Source of the DNA: DATHKG01 sp035489435
Lineage (GTDB): Bacteria; Bacteroidota; Bacteroidia; Chitinophagales; Chitinophagaceae
Reading direction: 5' to 3' (one strand)
Assembly: GCA_035489435.1 (NCBI GenBank)
Contig: DATHKG010000103.1
DNA length: 64,000 nucleotides
Positions 35,193-44,946 of this stretch are shown piece after piece. Made by a program: the position numbers and the translations under genes. Position 1 is the first letter of the stretch. Each line of letters begins with the position of its first letter. The notes beneath the pieces were generated by a model. The model searched no databases, was not told where the DNA came from, and worked only from the letters and a program-made list of their open reading frames with translations.

Positions 35193-36077
35193 ATGAGACG
35201 CTTTGTTATGAAATCATTGATAATTCTTTCCATTATATTAATCATCTGGATAATAGTTGCTCCTGGCTGTATGACTTTCAGGAAGCCAGACAGTGAAATG
35301 AAAGCACAATTCAACCAGGCGGGAATCAACCTTATTACCGAAACAATAAAAATAAATAAACGGAATATCCACTATGCGAAAACAGGGAACGATAGTTTGC
35401 CAACCCTGATTTTTATTCATGGAACCCCGGGAAGCTGGGATGCATTTGCCGGTTATATGCAGGACAAAGATCTTCTGAAGCATTACCGTATGATCTCGAT
35501 CGACAGGCCAGGATTTGGATATAGTGATTTTGGAAACCCATTGCACCTTTCCGAACAGTCTGTGCTGTTGAATAGTACTGTGAATAAGTTACGCAATGGC
35601 AAACAAATATACCTGGTCGGGCATTCCCTCGGTGGACCTATGATTGTTCTGATGGCTGCAGATAACCCGGAATATTATAATGGACTTGTATTAATTTCCG
35701 GATCTGTAGATGCCCTGGAAGAAAAACCTGAAAAATGGCGTCCTTTTATTTTTAAGACACCGCTCAATTATCTAGTGCCCGGGGCTTTCCGACCATCAAA
35801 CGAAGAACTTTGGTACCTGAAAAAGGACCTGGTGGATCTGAAGTCAAATTTCACTAAGATCGTAGCCCCGGTATATTTTATTCATGGTGAGAAGGATACC
35901 TGGGTTCCACCCGGCAATGTGAAATACGCAAAACAACTACTTGTTAACTCACCCAAAGTTGAAGAACTGATGATACCGGATGGAAACCATTTTATCCCCT
36001 GGACAAAATACCCTGAGATCAAAAAAGTACTGCTGGGGCTAGATAGCTCATGGCAGAATCTGCAGGCAAAATATTGA
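35193..36077 (+). CDS. Alpha/beta hydrolase with N-terminal membrane anchor
   Basis: The 294-residue protein starts with a hydrophobic helix (SLIILSIILIIWIIVAPGC) that may be an anchor or a poor lipoprotein signal. The hydrolase fold follows: LIFIHGTPGSWDAF forms the oxyanion region, LVGHSLGGPM carries the nucleophile Ser, HGEKDTWVP the acid Asp, and DGNHFIPW the catalytic His. A cap region lies between about residues 180 and 230. The substrate is not known. The ATG at 35193 is 12 bases after the ricT terminator; an alternative ATG is at 35208. Confidence 0.82.
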   Translation: MRRFVMKSLIILSIILIIWIIVAPGCMTFRKPDSEMKAQFNQAGINLITETIKINKRNIHYAKTGNDSLPTLIFIHGTPGSWDAFAGYMQDKDLLKHYRMISIDRPGFGYSDFGNPLHLSEQSVLLNSTVNKLRNGKQIYLVGHSLGGPMIVLMAADNPEYYNGLVLISGSVDALEEKPEKWRPFIFKTPLNYLVPGAFRPSNEELWYLKKDLVDLKSNFTKIVAPVYFIHGEKDTWVPPGNVKYAKQLLVNSPKVEELMIPDGNHFIPWTKYPEIKKVLLGLDSSWQNLQAKY

Positions 36078-36158
36078 AATTCCACGTTTTTTTACAGTTG
36101 CCAATTGAAGACTTTGTTAATCTACCGGCATACCTCTTATTAATACCTGCCTGTTCTA

Positions 36159-36166
36159 TAATTTTG
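36159..36166 (+). promoter_or_regulatory. Bacteroidota -7 promoter element (TAATTTTG)
   Basis: TAATTTTG matches TAnnTTTG 28 bases upstream of the ATG at 36194. No -33 TTTG at the usual spacing. Confidence 0.4.
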
Positions 36167-36193
36167 TATCTTGTTTATATAAATTGATTCAAA

Positions 36194-36949
36194 ATGGAAT
36201 TATTCAAGTCCGGTAACCCGGTTTTAGGTGAAAAAAAGTTTGAGAAAACGGTTGACCGTTTCGACAACAACGTAATGACACAAAGCGGAACCTTAAATAA
36301 GTTCGGGCTTATGATGTTACTCTTAATGGCGGCTGCAAGTTTTACCTGGAAGGCAGCAGGAGAAGGGAAAAATGTTATACCCTGGATGATTGGGGGTGCA
36401 ATCGGCGGTTTTATTGTAATCCTGATTATTTCCTTTAAGCCCCGGCTTTCGTCAATTCTTGCTCCTATATATGCATTATTGGAAGGTGTATTTGTCGGAG
36501 CTATCTCTGCATATTATAACAATGCATTTGATGCCTATGCTCCAAATATTGTTATGCAGGCGGTTGGACTGACATTCGGGGTAGTTATTGCGATGTTTGT
36601 ACTATATAAGTTTGGTGTTATTAAAGCCACACAGCGTTTTAAGTCGGTCGTTTTTGCGGCAACTGCTGGTATCGCAGTTTTTTACCTGTTGTCGATTGTC
36701 CTGGGTATGTTTGGGGTAACCATGCCGTTGATTCATGAAAGCACAACAATGGGAATAATATTTTCACTTGTCGTTGTTGCCATCGCTGCGCTGAATCTTA
36801 TTCTTGATTTCGATATGATTGAGCAGGGTTCTGCAATGGGAGCTCCAAAATATATGGAATGGTATGGAGCAGTTGGATTACTTGTTACTATTGTATGGCT
36901 ATACCTGGAGATTCTTCGGCTATTGTCTAAACTTTCCAGGAGGGACTAA
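36194..36949 (+). CDS. Bax inhibitor-1/YccA family membrane protein
   Basis: The 251-residue protein has a soluble N-terminus of about 35 residues followed by seven transmembrane helices (for example FGLMMLLLMAAASFTWKAAG and GLTFGVVIAMFVLYKFGVI). The last part has the conserved ALNLILDFDMIEQGSAMGAP with acidic residues known from the BI-1/YetJ pH-sensitive calcium-leak channels. A role in ion leak is inferred from family members. It is monocistronic and its 3' end runs into a tandem repeat that includes the stop codon. Confidence 0.9.
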   Translation: MELFKSGNPVLGEKKFEKTVDRFDNNVMTQSGTLNKFGLMMLLLMAAASFTWKAAGEGKNVIPWMIGGAIGGFIVILIISFKPRLSSILAPIYALLEGVFVGAISAYYNNAFDAYAPNIVMQAVGLTFGVVIAMFVLYKFGVIKATQRFKSVVFAATAGIAVFYLLSIVLGMFGVTMPLIHESTTMGIIFSLVVVAIAALNLILDFDMIEQGSAMGAPKYMEWYGAVGLLVTIVWLYLEILRLLSKLSRRD

Positions 36950-37009
36950 AACTTTCAGAAGAGACTAAAATTTTCCAGATAAAATTAAGCCCCTCTAAAA
37001 GAGATTAAG
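36931..37009. repeat. Tandem repeat, 19-20 bp unit, four diverging copies, containing the BI-1 stop codon
   Basis: ACTTTCCAGGAGGGACTAAA (36931-36950, with the stop TAA at 36947-36949) is followed by similar units at 36951-36969, 36970-36989 and 36990-37009, each less alike. Each copy ends in a TAA or TTAA. Confidence 0.8.
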
Positions 37010-37046
37010 ACTTGCGAAAAGATAGAGTCTGTTTCCAATAATTTAT

Positions 37047-37095
37047 AATAACTAAAAGGTCCGAAACGCATGGCGTTTCGGACCTTTTAGTTATT
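37047..37095. terminator. Bidirectional intrinsic terminator with 23-bp perfect stem
   Basis: Left arm 37047-37069 and right arm 37073-37095 are perfectly complementary around a 3-base ATG loop; the core is AAAGGTCCGAAACGC. A/T runs at both ends serve BI-1 (plus) and the AIM24 gene (minus). Confidence 0.9.
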
Positions 37096-37111
37096 ACGTT
37101 TTCCATATGTA

Positions 37112-37903
37112 CTATCTGCCGTCTCCATCCAGGAGATTACCAAGACCTCCCAGTATACTTCCCTCTTCTTTGCGGTTATAACTGCCATATGCAAGAATCC
37201 GGCTTGCCAGCCTGCTGATCGGTAGGGTCTGTATCCAGATCTTACCTGGTCCTCTTAAAGTTGCGAAGAATAATCCCTCACCACCAAACAGGGTATTTTT
37301 TATTCCACCTACAAACTGGATATTATAATCGATCGTTTTTGTATAAGCCACAAGACAGCCTGTATCAATACGAAGAAACTCTCCTGGCTGTAAAACTCTT
37401 TCAAATACGTGCCCGCCTGCATGAACAAAGGCCATACCGTCTCCTTCCAGTTTCTGCATAATGAACCCTTCGCCACCAAACAAACCGGTTCCAAGTTTCC
37501 GCTGAAACTCTATGCCCACGGTTACACCTTTTGCTGCACAAAGAAATGCATCTTTTTGAGCAACAATTTTACCACCGAGCTCCATTAGATCCAACGCAAT
37601 GATTTTACCTGGATAAGGTGAAGCAAAACTCACTTTCTTTTTGCCTGTCCCAATATTGGTGAACGCTGTCATAAATAAACTTTCACCTGTGATCAGTCGT
37701 TTGCCGGCAGACATAATCTTGCCCAGGAAACCTTTATTTTGTTGTGAACCGTCGCCAAAAATTGTCTGCATTTCAATTCCTTCATCCATCATCATAAATG
37801 CACCGCTTTCCGCAACTGCTGTTTCACTGGGATCCAGCTCTAGCTGCACATATTGCATTTCTTCGCCGTAAATCCTATAGTCAATTTCATGATTTGTTCT
37901 CAT
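37112..37903 (-). CDS. AIM24/TIGR00266 family protein
   Basis: The 263-residue protein has the double beta-prism layout of the AIM24 family, with repeated Gly-rich turns such as LFGGEGFIMQKLEG and LFGGEGLFFATLRGPG and a family N-terminus (QYVQLELDPSETAVAESGAFMMM). It has no signal peptide or membrane helix. The bacterial role is not known. It is a single gene between two terminators, convergent with BI-1 and downstream of the RND operon in the same orientation. Confidence 0.9.
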   Translation of the reverse strand: MRTNHEIDYRIYGEEMQYVQLELDPSETAVAESGAFMMMDEGIEMQTIFGDGSQQNKGFLGKIMSAGKRLITGESLFMTAFTNIGTGKKKVSFASPYPGKIIALDLMELGGKIVAQKDAFLCAAKGVTVGIEFQRKLGTGLFGGEGFIMQKLEGDGMAFVHAGGHVFERVLQPGEFLRIDTGCLVAYTKTIDYNIQFVGGIKNTLFGGEGLFFATLRGPGKIWIQTLPISRLASRILAYGSYNRKEEGSILGGLGNLLDGDGR

Positions 37904-37940
37904 ATCTGAAGTTTATCTTTTACTAACATTAAAAGTAAAA

Positions 37941-37971
37941 AAAAAGTTGATCACTAAAGGATCAACTTTTT
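37941..37971 (-). terminator. Intrinsic terminator of the RND efflux operon
   Basis: Stem AAAAAGTTGATC (37941-37952) with GATCAACTTTTT (37960-37971), loop ACTAAAG. On the minus strand it is followed by a T run after the pump gene. Confidence 0.88.
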
Positions 37972-38008
37972 ATATAATACAAATACCTGACTAATGAGTT
38001 TCAGTTTA

Positions 38009-41000
38009 TCAGAACCAGCTGCCGATGAAAGCTTCATTCACCCTCTCATTGCGCAACCTGTTTCTCCGCCTTCTTTTTTTATACCCGTGGACAATCATTG
38101 TCCAAAGCATCAGAAATATAAAAATGAAAGTAAAAGGCGGGATTCCCAGCATGCTGATCCAACGACCACCATACATATTGCGCATTGGCCGCTTCAATCT
38201 TTCCGCGATAAGATACATTGCCGGCACTATAACCAGGGTCATAAAGAATGCCAGGATAAGACCGAAGATAATTGTCCAGCTAAGTGGTTTCCAGAATGCT
38301 GCATTATCACCTCCAAAAAAGATATGTGGGTTCAGTTCTGAAAACATCCGCACAAAATCAATGTTTAAACCAACTGCAAGTGGTATCAGGCCAAGTATCG
38401 CGGCAATAGCAGTAAGCAGTACAGGGATGATACGCGTTTTACCTGCCTGAATAATCGCCTCCCTGGTTTTAAGTCCTCTTGCCCTTAACTCTTCTGCAAA
38501 CTCAAGAACAAGAATACCATTTTTGATAACAATACCTGCTAATCCAAGTATCCCCACACCTGTCATTACCACCGAAACCTGCATGCCTGTAATTCCGAAT
38601 CCTAACAACACACCAATCACACTGAAAATAATTTCCGTTAGAATAATAACAGACTTGCTCACAGAATTAAACTGCACTACCAGAATGAAAAGGATCAGCA
38701 CAAGTGCTATAACCAGCGCCTTGCCCAGGAATGCCCCGGTTTCAGCCTGCTGCTCACCTTCACCTGTCTGCCTTACAGTAACACCATCTGGTTTTTGTTT
38801 GAAATTAGCGATATGTTCTGCCAGTTCTGTATTAACAGCAGTAGGTGTATACCCCTGGGTTTCGAGCACATTTGATCTCAGGCTGATTACACGTTTATAG
38901 TCCTTTCTTTTTACGCTACCTAACGTGCTTGTATAATCGACTTTTACAACGGAACTTATGGGTATACGCTTTATGCCACCGGTCATTTCCCGGAATACGA
39001 TATTCATGTTTAGAAGATCCGCAATATTACGACGCTGCAATTCTTCGTTCCTCAATTGTATCTTGTATTCGTCTTCACCATCCTTGATCTTTGAAACTTC
39101 ACGTCCAAATAAAGCTGTACGTATTTGTTGACCCACCTGGCCGGTCGATACACCATAAATCAATGCACGTTCCCTGTCGACCGTAAGGGTTATTTCGGGA
39201 TTGTTCAGATCGATATCCATCTTCAACTCTTCTACCCCGGGAACCTGTATGCTATCCAGGTAATTTTTAAGATTTACAGCTGTTTTAATAAGCTGATCGA
39301 AATCTTCACTCGCTACCTCTATATTAACAGGCGGTTCAGTTGGTGGTCCGCTCGCTTCTTGGTCAACACTGATTTCAGCCCCTGGTATACCTTTAATAAC
39401 CTTGCGGATAGAATCCAGATATGGTTTCGTGGAGATACCTTCTCTTTTTTCAAATTCTACAAAAGAAACCTGTACACGGCCGAGTTCCGTTCTTGTACTA
39501 CGATCACCTGTCATAGGGTCACCCGCACCGATACCAACGTTACTGATAACACTTTCGACAACGTGATTTTTCTTACCCGGCGCTATACCAAGCACCTGGT
39601 TAACTTTGCTCTCAAGAGTTTTTGTAATAGAATCTGTATAGTCAACATTCGTTCCAACAGGCAACTTGAGATATACATAAATCTGGTTGGGATCCGCACC
39701 GGGAAAGAATACAACCGGCACATTCCGGGCGCGAAAAAACACGAAAGAAAATACAAGAAGCAGGAATGTTCCTATCAGAAGATGTACGGGTCTCCAACCT
39801 TTAAGCCCCCATCTTAATAAAGTTTCATAATGATTCATGATCCATGGCAGAACCCTGTTTTGGAACCCATGTATCAGGCCATCAAATATAAACCTGTTAA
39901 GCAGAACCAGGATTATGATAAACAGTAAAAGATTGCCTGCAAAAGTGAGGCCTGCAAGATCGAGTAAGATACCAAGTACAACAGCTACCCAGAATACAGG
40001 CTTTTTGAAGATCGCTGATTTCGGCTCTTTTACATCATGGTCGGTATGACTCATAAAGTCTACCGCAAATATTGGATTCATTATAAACGCTACAATCAGC
40101 GATGCACTCAACGTAAATATGAGCATGGCCGGCAGGTAAATCATAAATTTTCCAATAATACCTGGCCAGAAAAGCAATGGAACGAAAGGAGCAAGTGTTG
40201 TAAGTGTACCCGCAAGAACAGGCACAAACACCTCACCAGCGGCCATAATCGCCGATTTTTGCGGACTGATTTTACCCTTTCCTTCAACAAGTATACGGTG
40301 GGTATTTTCAATTACCACGATCGCATCATCCACGATTATACCAAGTCCGAAAAGCAGGGCAAAAAGTACAATGAAATTTAATGTTACATGCCCCCCAACT
40401 ACAAGATCAGCAGCAGGTAGTGCTACAAATGCCACAAACATACTTAGTGGAACACTGAGCGCCACAAAAAATGCATTTACAACACCCATGAAAAACATCA
40501 GGATTATCAGTACGAAAAGAAAACCCAATACAATTGTATTGATCAGGTCCGTAAATGAAGTCCTGGCTGCTTTACTCTGGTCACCGGTGATTACAACATC
40601 CACATTCTTAGGGAGTGTGGTTGCTTTCATTTCTTCTGTCAGCTTTTTAACATCATCAGAAGTTTCGATGAGATTCTCACCGGCTCTTTTGATAATGTTT
40701 AGTGTAATCACATTTTTGCCATCAAGACGGGCAGTACTTTCTTTATCCTTCAGGGTATCTTTTATAATGGCTATGTCTTTCAGATAAATGGGGGAACCCG
40801 AAGTATTCCTCACTACTACATGTTCAATGTCATATGATGTTTTGAACTGCCCCTTTAACTGGAGGTTTCGACGCATGTTACCAACATCAAGCAAACCGCC
40901 ACTCACATCAAGATTTTCCCGGGCAACGGCATTGGCGATATCATCAAACGTAATATTGTTTGCCTGCATTCTCGAATTATCTACATTGATCTGAAATTCT

Positions 41001-41587
41001 CTCTCCGGTGCGCCAACAAGATCTACACGATTCAGTTGTGGTAATTCTTCCAGTCTATCCTGCATGTCATCTGCATATGCTTTCAGGCGCATAAGATCAA
41101 TATCACCACTCAGGTTCACATACATCACCGGCTGCTCGCTGAAACTTACGGATTGCGCCGTTGGCTCCTGCGTAAGATCGGTGGGAAGATCCTGCTTCGC
41201 TTTGTCGATCGCATCCTTTACTTTCTGTAATGCAATATCCGGATCAACATCCGTATCAAACTCAACTTGTATTGCAGAATAATCCTGTTGCGAAGTACTT
41301 GTTGTTTTTTCAATTTTTACCCCGGTAATACCCTTGATTTGTTTTTCGATAGGCTGTGTTACCAGGTTCTCCATATCCTTTGGCGAATTACCAACATAGA
41401 TGGTAGATACGTAGATTGTCGGAATAACAAGATCGGGGAACTGCTCTTTTGGAAGAGTAACGAATTGGTAGATACCACCAAAACTTACAATCAACATGAA
41501 CAGGTAAAGAGCAGTTTTATTCTTTATACTCCAGGTGGTCGGCTTAAATTCCTTATGCGGACCATTAGGATTTTCGAGTACACTCAT
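38009..41587 (-). CDS. RND efflux pump permease (AcrB/HAE1 type)
   Basis: The 1192-residue inner-membrane transporter has two repeats of six transmembrane helices each with a large periplasmic loop. The proton relay Asp pair is present in FGLGIIVDDAIVVIENTHR (about residue 420). Longer than AcrB (about 1050) because of extra loop sequence around residues 540-640 between the halves. It has the drug-pump sequence IVIKNGILVLEFAEELRARG in the second half. It exports drugs or toxic compounds with the adaptor and TolC partner encoded upstream. The substrate is not predictable. It is the last gene of the tetR-tolC-adaptor-pump operon. Confidence 0.95.
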   Translation of the reverse strand: MSVLENPNGPHKEFKPTTWSIKNKTALYLFMLIVSFGGIYQFVTLPKEQFPDLVIPTIYVSTIYVGNSPKDMENLVTQPIEKQIKGITGVKIEKTTSTSQQDYSAIQVEFDTDVDPDIALQKVKDAIDKAKQDLPTDLTQEPTAQSVSFSEQPVMYVNLSGDIDLMRLKAYADDMQDRLEELPQLNRVDLVGAPEREFQINVDNSRMQANNITFDDIANAVARENLDVSGGLLDVGNMRRNLQLKGQFKTSYDIEHVVVRNTSGSPIYLKDIAIIKDTLKDKESTARLDGKNVITLNIIKRAGENLIETSDDVKKLTEEMKATTLPKNVDVVITGDQSKAARTSFTDLINTIVLGFLFVLIILMFFMGVVNAFFVALSVPLSMFVAFVALPAADLVVGGHVTLNFIVLFALLFGLGIIVDDAIVVIENTHRILVEGKGKISPQKSAIMAAGEVFVPVLAGTLTTLAPFVPLLFWPGIIGKFMIYLPAMLIFTLSASLIVAFIMNPIFAVDFMSHTDHDVKEPKSAIFKKPVFWVAVVLGILLDLAGLTFAGNLLLFIIILVLLNRFIFDGLIHGFQNRVLPWIMNHYETLLRWGLKGWRPVHLLIGTFLLLVFSFVFFRARNVPVVFFPGADPNQIYVYLKLPVGTNVDYTDSITKTLESKVNQVLGIAPGKKNHVVESVISNVGIGAGDPMTGDRSTRTELGRVQVSFVEFEKREGISTKPYLDSIRKVIKGIPGAEISVDQEASGPPTEPPVNIEVASEDFDQLIKTAVNLKNYLDSIQVPGVEELKMDIDLNNPEITLTVDRERALIYGVSTGQVGQQIRTALFGREVSKIKDGEDEYKIQLRNEELQRRNIADLLNMNIVFREMTGGIKRIPISSVVKVDYTSTLGSVKRKDYKRVISLRSNVLETQGYTPTAVNTELAEHIANFKQKPDGVTVRQTGEGEQQAETGAFLGKALVIALVLILFILVVQFNSVSKSVIILTEIIFSVIGVLLGFGITGMQVSVVMTGVGILGLAGIVIKNGILVLEFAEELRARGLKTREAIIQAGKTRIIPVLLTAIAAILGLIPLAVGLNIDFVRMFSELNPHIFFGGDNAAFWKPLSWTIIFGLILAFFMTLVIVPAMYLIAERLKRPMRNMYGGRWISMLGIPPFTFIFIFLMLWTMIVHGYKKRRRRNRLRNERVNEAFIGSWF

Positions 41588-41705
41588 ACAATTATTTTGA
41601 AAGCGTTATCATCTGATTATCTAATCTGATATCTGGTCTGATCCTGTCTCTGAATTTTCTATAACCGCAATTACCTCTCACACATTAAATGCAGGAAGTT
41701 TACTA

Positions 41706-42869
41706 TTATATAGTTGAAGTGGTTATCAACTGGCCATCATACAATCCCTGGAAGCCTTCAGTAATCAATACATCACCCTGTTGTAATCCTGATTTGACCT
41801 CGATTTTATCCTGGTACAATTCTCCAATCTGCACTGGCTTTTTCTTTGCGAACATCTTGTCGCCTTCTTTAACTGCAACTAGTACAAACTTTCCTTTTTC
41901 ATCATTCTGGATTGTATTAAGCGGAACAGTCATTGTGTTGCTGGTTGAATAATCCTGGATCTGAACAAGAGCTATCTGGTTTGCACGGAATTCCTGGTTG
42001 GCAGGGATTTTTGCTTCAACATAAAATGAGCGGCTTGAAGGATCAATGATTTTACCCTTAACCGTAATTCTTGCATTGATGGTTTTATTCACATCAGGGA
42101 TAGTAACCCTGATATTGGCTCCTTCTTTAACTCTGTCAAGATAGTTCTCAGGAACGTTAACCGTTACCTTCAGATCGCTGTTGTTTACAACACGAATGCC
42201 CGAGACAGTAGCAGATTGCGGGCTGAAGAATTCGCCGACTTTCAATGTAACCCAATCTGCAATCCCATTCATTTCAGCGTGTACATTAGAAAGATCAGAC
42301 TGCTCGTTGAGCAAGCCCATTTGCTTTTCCAGGCTTTCAACGTTGGATTTCGCCTGAAGCAACTCAACTTCGGTTCCTATTTTCTGATCCCAAAGATTTT
42401 TTCTTCTTTCATAAATTGTTTTCGCAAGATTTATCTGAACAGTCAGTTGTTCCATCTGTTGCTGAATTCCAATATTGTCAAGCTTTACAAGCAGCTGACC
42501 CTTCTTTACAGACTGACCTTGTTTGACATATATGTTTCTGACCTGGCCACCGGGACCACGGGGAGTCACATAAGCGATGTTCTGAGCTTCAATATTGCCT
42601 TGCAGGTCGATGAAATGTGAAAATGAGCCGGGATTGAGCACCGCAGTAGTGACCAGCTTACTTTTTTCAGCTTTTGCAGCACTGGTATCAACTTTAGCAA
42701 TGTCTTCTTCCAGCGCGTCGATTTTCTCCTCCAGCTTTTTTTGTTCAGCCTGCAACGCTGATAACTGTTTCTTTTTTTCTTCTAACGGAGTTTTGTTTTC
42801 AGAAGCACCGCAAGCTATAAGCATTGACACAGATACCGCGAGCGCTCCTATTTTATTTATCGTATTCAT
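41706..42869 (-). CDS. RND efflux periplasmic adaptor lipoprotein
   Basis: The 387-residue protein has a lipoprotein signal (SVSMLIACG, Cys20) and a heptad-rich coiled coil near the start (KKKQLSALQAEQKKLEEKID, about residues 30-65). A biotinyl-lipoyl-like half (VKKGQLLVKLDNIG), an alpha hairpin and a beta-barrel domain follow. It joins the RND pump to the outer-membrane channel. The N-terminal coiled coil before the lipoyl domain is extra to the standard AcrA layout. It is 118 bases upstream of the pump gene and 39 bases after the tolC-like gene. Confidence 0.93.
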   Translation of the reverse strand: MNTINKIGALAVSVSMLIACGASENKTPLEEKKKQLSALQAEQKKLEEKIDALEEDIAKVDTSAAKAEKSKLVTTAVLNPGSFSHFIDLQGNIEAQNIAYVTPRGPGGQVRNIYVKQGQSVKKGQLLVKLDNIGIQQQMEQLTVQINLAKTIYERRKNLWDQKIGTEVELLQAKSNVESLEKQMGLLNEQSDLSNVHAEMNGIADWVTLKVGEFFSPQSATVSGIRVVNNSDLKVTVNVPENYLDRVKEGANIRVTIPDVNKTINARITVKGKIIDPSSRSFYVEAKIPANQEFRANQIALVQIQDYSTSNTMTVPLNTIQNDEKGKFVLVAVKEGDKMFAKKKPVQIGELYQDKIEVKSGLQQGDVLITEGFQGLYDGQLITTSTI

Positions 42870-42908
42870 AACTGATTTTTATTTGCTTTGACAGGATTAG
42901 GTTAATAC

Positions 42909-44291
42909 TTATAATTTACCGGTTGCTTTTAGATAATCAATCTTTGCGATAACTGCATCATACATAGCTGAGAAATAATTATTCTGTGCAATTTTCAAAT
43001 CGCTTTCGGCAGTAATGATTTCGAGGTTTGAGCCAAGGCCCTGCTCATATTTAATTTTAGTCTGGTTGTAAACCCTTTCTGCCAACTCCATATTCTTTCG
43101 TTGTTCATCGATTGTAACAACTGCACTGCGCATATTAATCTTTGCAGTTTCGATTTCATTGACAATATTATTCTTTGTATCTGCTACATTATTTTTAGTT
43201 TGAAGCAGCTCATACCTTGCTTTCTTTATTCTTGCATCTTTGGCAAAACCATCGAAAATGGGGATGTTTATACTAACCCCGATAAAAGCCGTTGCGAACC
43301 ACGGATAACCATCACCTGATTTGAAATAGTTAAAATCTGTACGGTAGGCATTCCTGGTGTAATTACCAGTCAACGATACAGTCGGAATATATTGAGCCCG
43401 GTATCTCTTGATGTTGAATTCGCCTAGTTTCTGTGCAGTCTGAACAAGCTGGAATTCTTTCCTGTCTTCAAACTTAAAGCTACTCTCATCAAGCACATCT
43501 TTTTTTATCTGGTCCTCAGTCACTGAATCCGTGAGCGTCAGCTGGCTGTTAACAGGCATGCCCATCAGGTATTTCAAACCAACATAACCTGCCTCCACCT
43601 GGTTCCGTAACTTGATTTTTTCAGTCTGAAGATTTGATACATTTACATTAACCTTATCAATATCAAGATTTTCCGCAAAGCCGTTTTTATACAATGCCCT
43701 GGTATCTTCCAGTAATTTCTTGGCGCGATCAATATTCACATCAATCACTTCCATCTGCTTTTTAGACACGATCAGCGAATAATAGATCTTATAAACATTT
43801 GCTTTGATTAATTCATTTGTAACCTCAGCGTTTTGGCGGGCATAAGTCATCGCAGCCTTCCTGGCCTGCAGACCAACGAAAACCTGCCCGTCAAATAACA
43901 TCTGGGTTGCATTTACTCCATAATTCCCGCTCCATTTTGTACCAAACTGAACAGGTATAAATGTTCCGGCAGGCTGACCAGCAAGTTCACCCGGCAACAG
44001 GTTTACGGGAATTTTCAGGAAGTCTGTCAGTCCAACGCTTCCTGTTACCTGCGGATAAGCCGCAGATGTAATCTCCCGGTTGGTCTGCTCCTGGATATTT
44101 ATACCTATCAATGCATTTTTTACCTGGACATTATTTTTCATTGCATAGTCAACACTTTCTTTTGCTGATAATGCGAATGGTCCCAATGAATCTGCCTGTT
44201 GCTGTTGTGCTGATAGTTTCTCACTGGAAACGGCTGCTAAAAGCAGCAGCGTCAATAACTTACTTATTTTTGTTAGCGGGTAAGGCTTCAT
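42909..44291 (-). CDS. TolC family outer-membrane efflux channel
   Basis: The protein of 460 residues has a signal peptide (MKPYPLTKISKLLTLLLLAA, cleaved after SEKLSA) and the two repeated alpha-helical/beta halves of TolC proteins, including LDIDKVNVNVSNLQTEKIKL and KYEQGLGSNLEIITAESDL. It forms the outer-membrane duct of the RND pump. I start at ATG 44291 so that the signal peptide is at the N-terminus. This start lies inside the end of the tetR gene, a 32-base overlap in another frame, which suggests translational coupling. Confidence 0.93.
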   Translation of the reverse strand: MKPYPLTKISKLLTLLLLAAVSSEKLSAQQQQADSLGPFALSAKESVDYAMKNNVQVKNALIGINIQEQTNREITSAAYPQVTGSVGLTDFLKIPVNLLPGELAGQPAGTFIPVQFGTKWSGNYGVNATQMLFDGQVFVGLQARKAAMTYARQNAEVTNELIKANVYKIYYSLIVSKKQMEVIDVNIDRAKKLLEDTRALYKNGFAENLDIDKVNVNVSNLQTEKIKLRNQVEAGYVGLKYLMGMPVNSQLTLTDSVTEDQIKKDVLDESSFKFEDRKEFQLVQTAQKLGEFNIKRYRAQYIPTVSLTGNYTRNAYRTDFNYFKSGDGYPWFATAFIGVSINIPIFDGFAKDARIKKARYELLQTKNNVADTKNNIVNEIETAKINMRSAVVTIDEQRKNMELAERVYNQTKIKYEQGLGSNLEIITAESDLKIAQNNYFSAMYDAVIAKIDYLKATGKL

Positions 44292-44907
44292 AATGAGTCT
44301 CTTTTTTAGTTCTTTCTTCAATGTATTTTGTAATCAGTTTGTATCCCTTCAAGGTAGCTGAGCCGAAGAGAAATTGAAACAGCACTTCACGATGTAGTTG
44401 TACCAGGCTGGAATTTGTATCGCGGAAAGCCTCCTGGTTAAATACAACCATCATTGATTCGAGCCTGAATCTTGCTACAATCTCAATGTGCATTTCGGGA
44501 CGGTAGAGCCCTTCTGAAACTCCCCTCTCCAGGTTTAGCTTTATGGTTTGGTAAAGGAACTTATCCTTGTGTTCAAGAAATCTTTTGAAAGTGCGTGGAT
44601 GATAACGTTCGAGGTCAAACATGATGCCCGGATTCATGTTCTTAAATATCTTGTTCACCATGTCGAGGGCCAGGAAAATTTCCGCAATGGCGTTTGGGGC
44701 GTCAAGGCGGTCCTTTTCACAACACAAACTCGAAAATTCGATCACATCCGCTATTACCGCATCTACCAGTTCATCTTTATCAGAGAAATACTGGTAAATC
44801 GTCTTTTTTGACATACCGAGCTGACTTGCAATCTCATCCATCGTCACTGAACGGATCCCATATTTGTTAAAGAGCTCATCCGCTTTTTTCCGAATTCTTT
44901 CTTTCAT
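44260..44907 (-). CDS. TetR/AcrR family repressor of the efflux operon
   Basis: A regulator of about 215 residues with an N-terminal helix-turn-helix (KADELFNKYGIRSVTMDEIA, SQLGMSKKTIYQYFSDKDEL) and a ligand-binding helical domain. I start at ATG 44907 (MKERIRKKA). The longer frame from 44958 would put 17 residues across the operator/promoter described at 44916-44955. Its gene is first in the operon, so it probably represses its own transcription and that of tolC, adaptor and pump and is released by a pump substrate. Confidence 0.92.
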   Translation of the reverse strand: MKERIRKKADELFNKYGIRSVTMDEIASQLGMSKKTIYQYFSDKDELVDAVIADVIEFSSLCCEKDRLDAPNAIAEIFLALDMVNKIFKNMNPGIMFDLERYHPRTFKRFLEHKDKFLYQTIKLNLERGVSEGLYRPEMHIEIVARFRLESMMVVFNQEAFRDTNSSLVQLHREVLFQFLFGSATLKGYKLITKYIEERTKKETHYEALPANKNK

Positions 44908-44915
44908 TGCGGGGG

Positions 44916-44946
44916 CAAAACTATGGAAACTTTTTTCGTAACCAAA
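44916..44946 (-). promoter_or_regulatory. Consensus Bacteroidota promoter of the efflux operon
   Basis: On the minus strand TTTG (complement 44943-44946), exactly 19 bases, then TAGTTTTG (complement 44916-44923). The start of transcription would be about 5 bases before the chosen tetR ATG, giving a near-leaderless mRNA. Confidence 0.8.
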
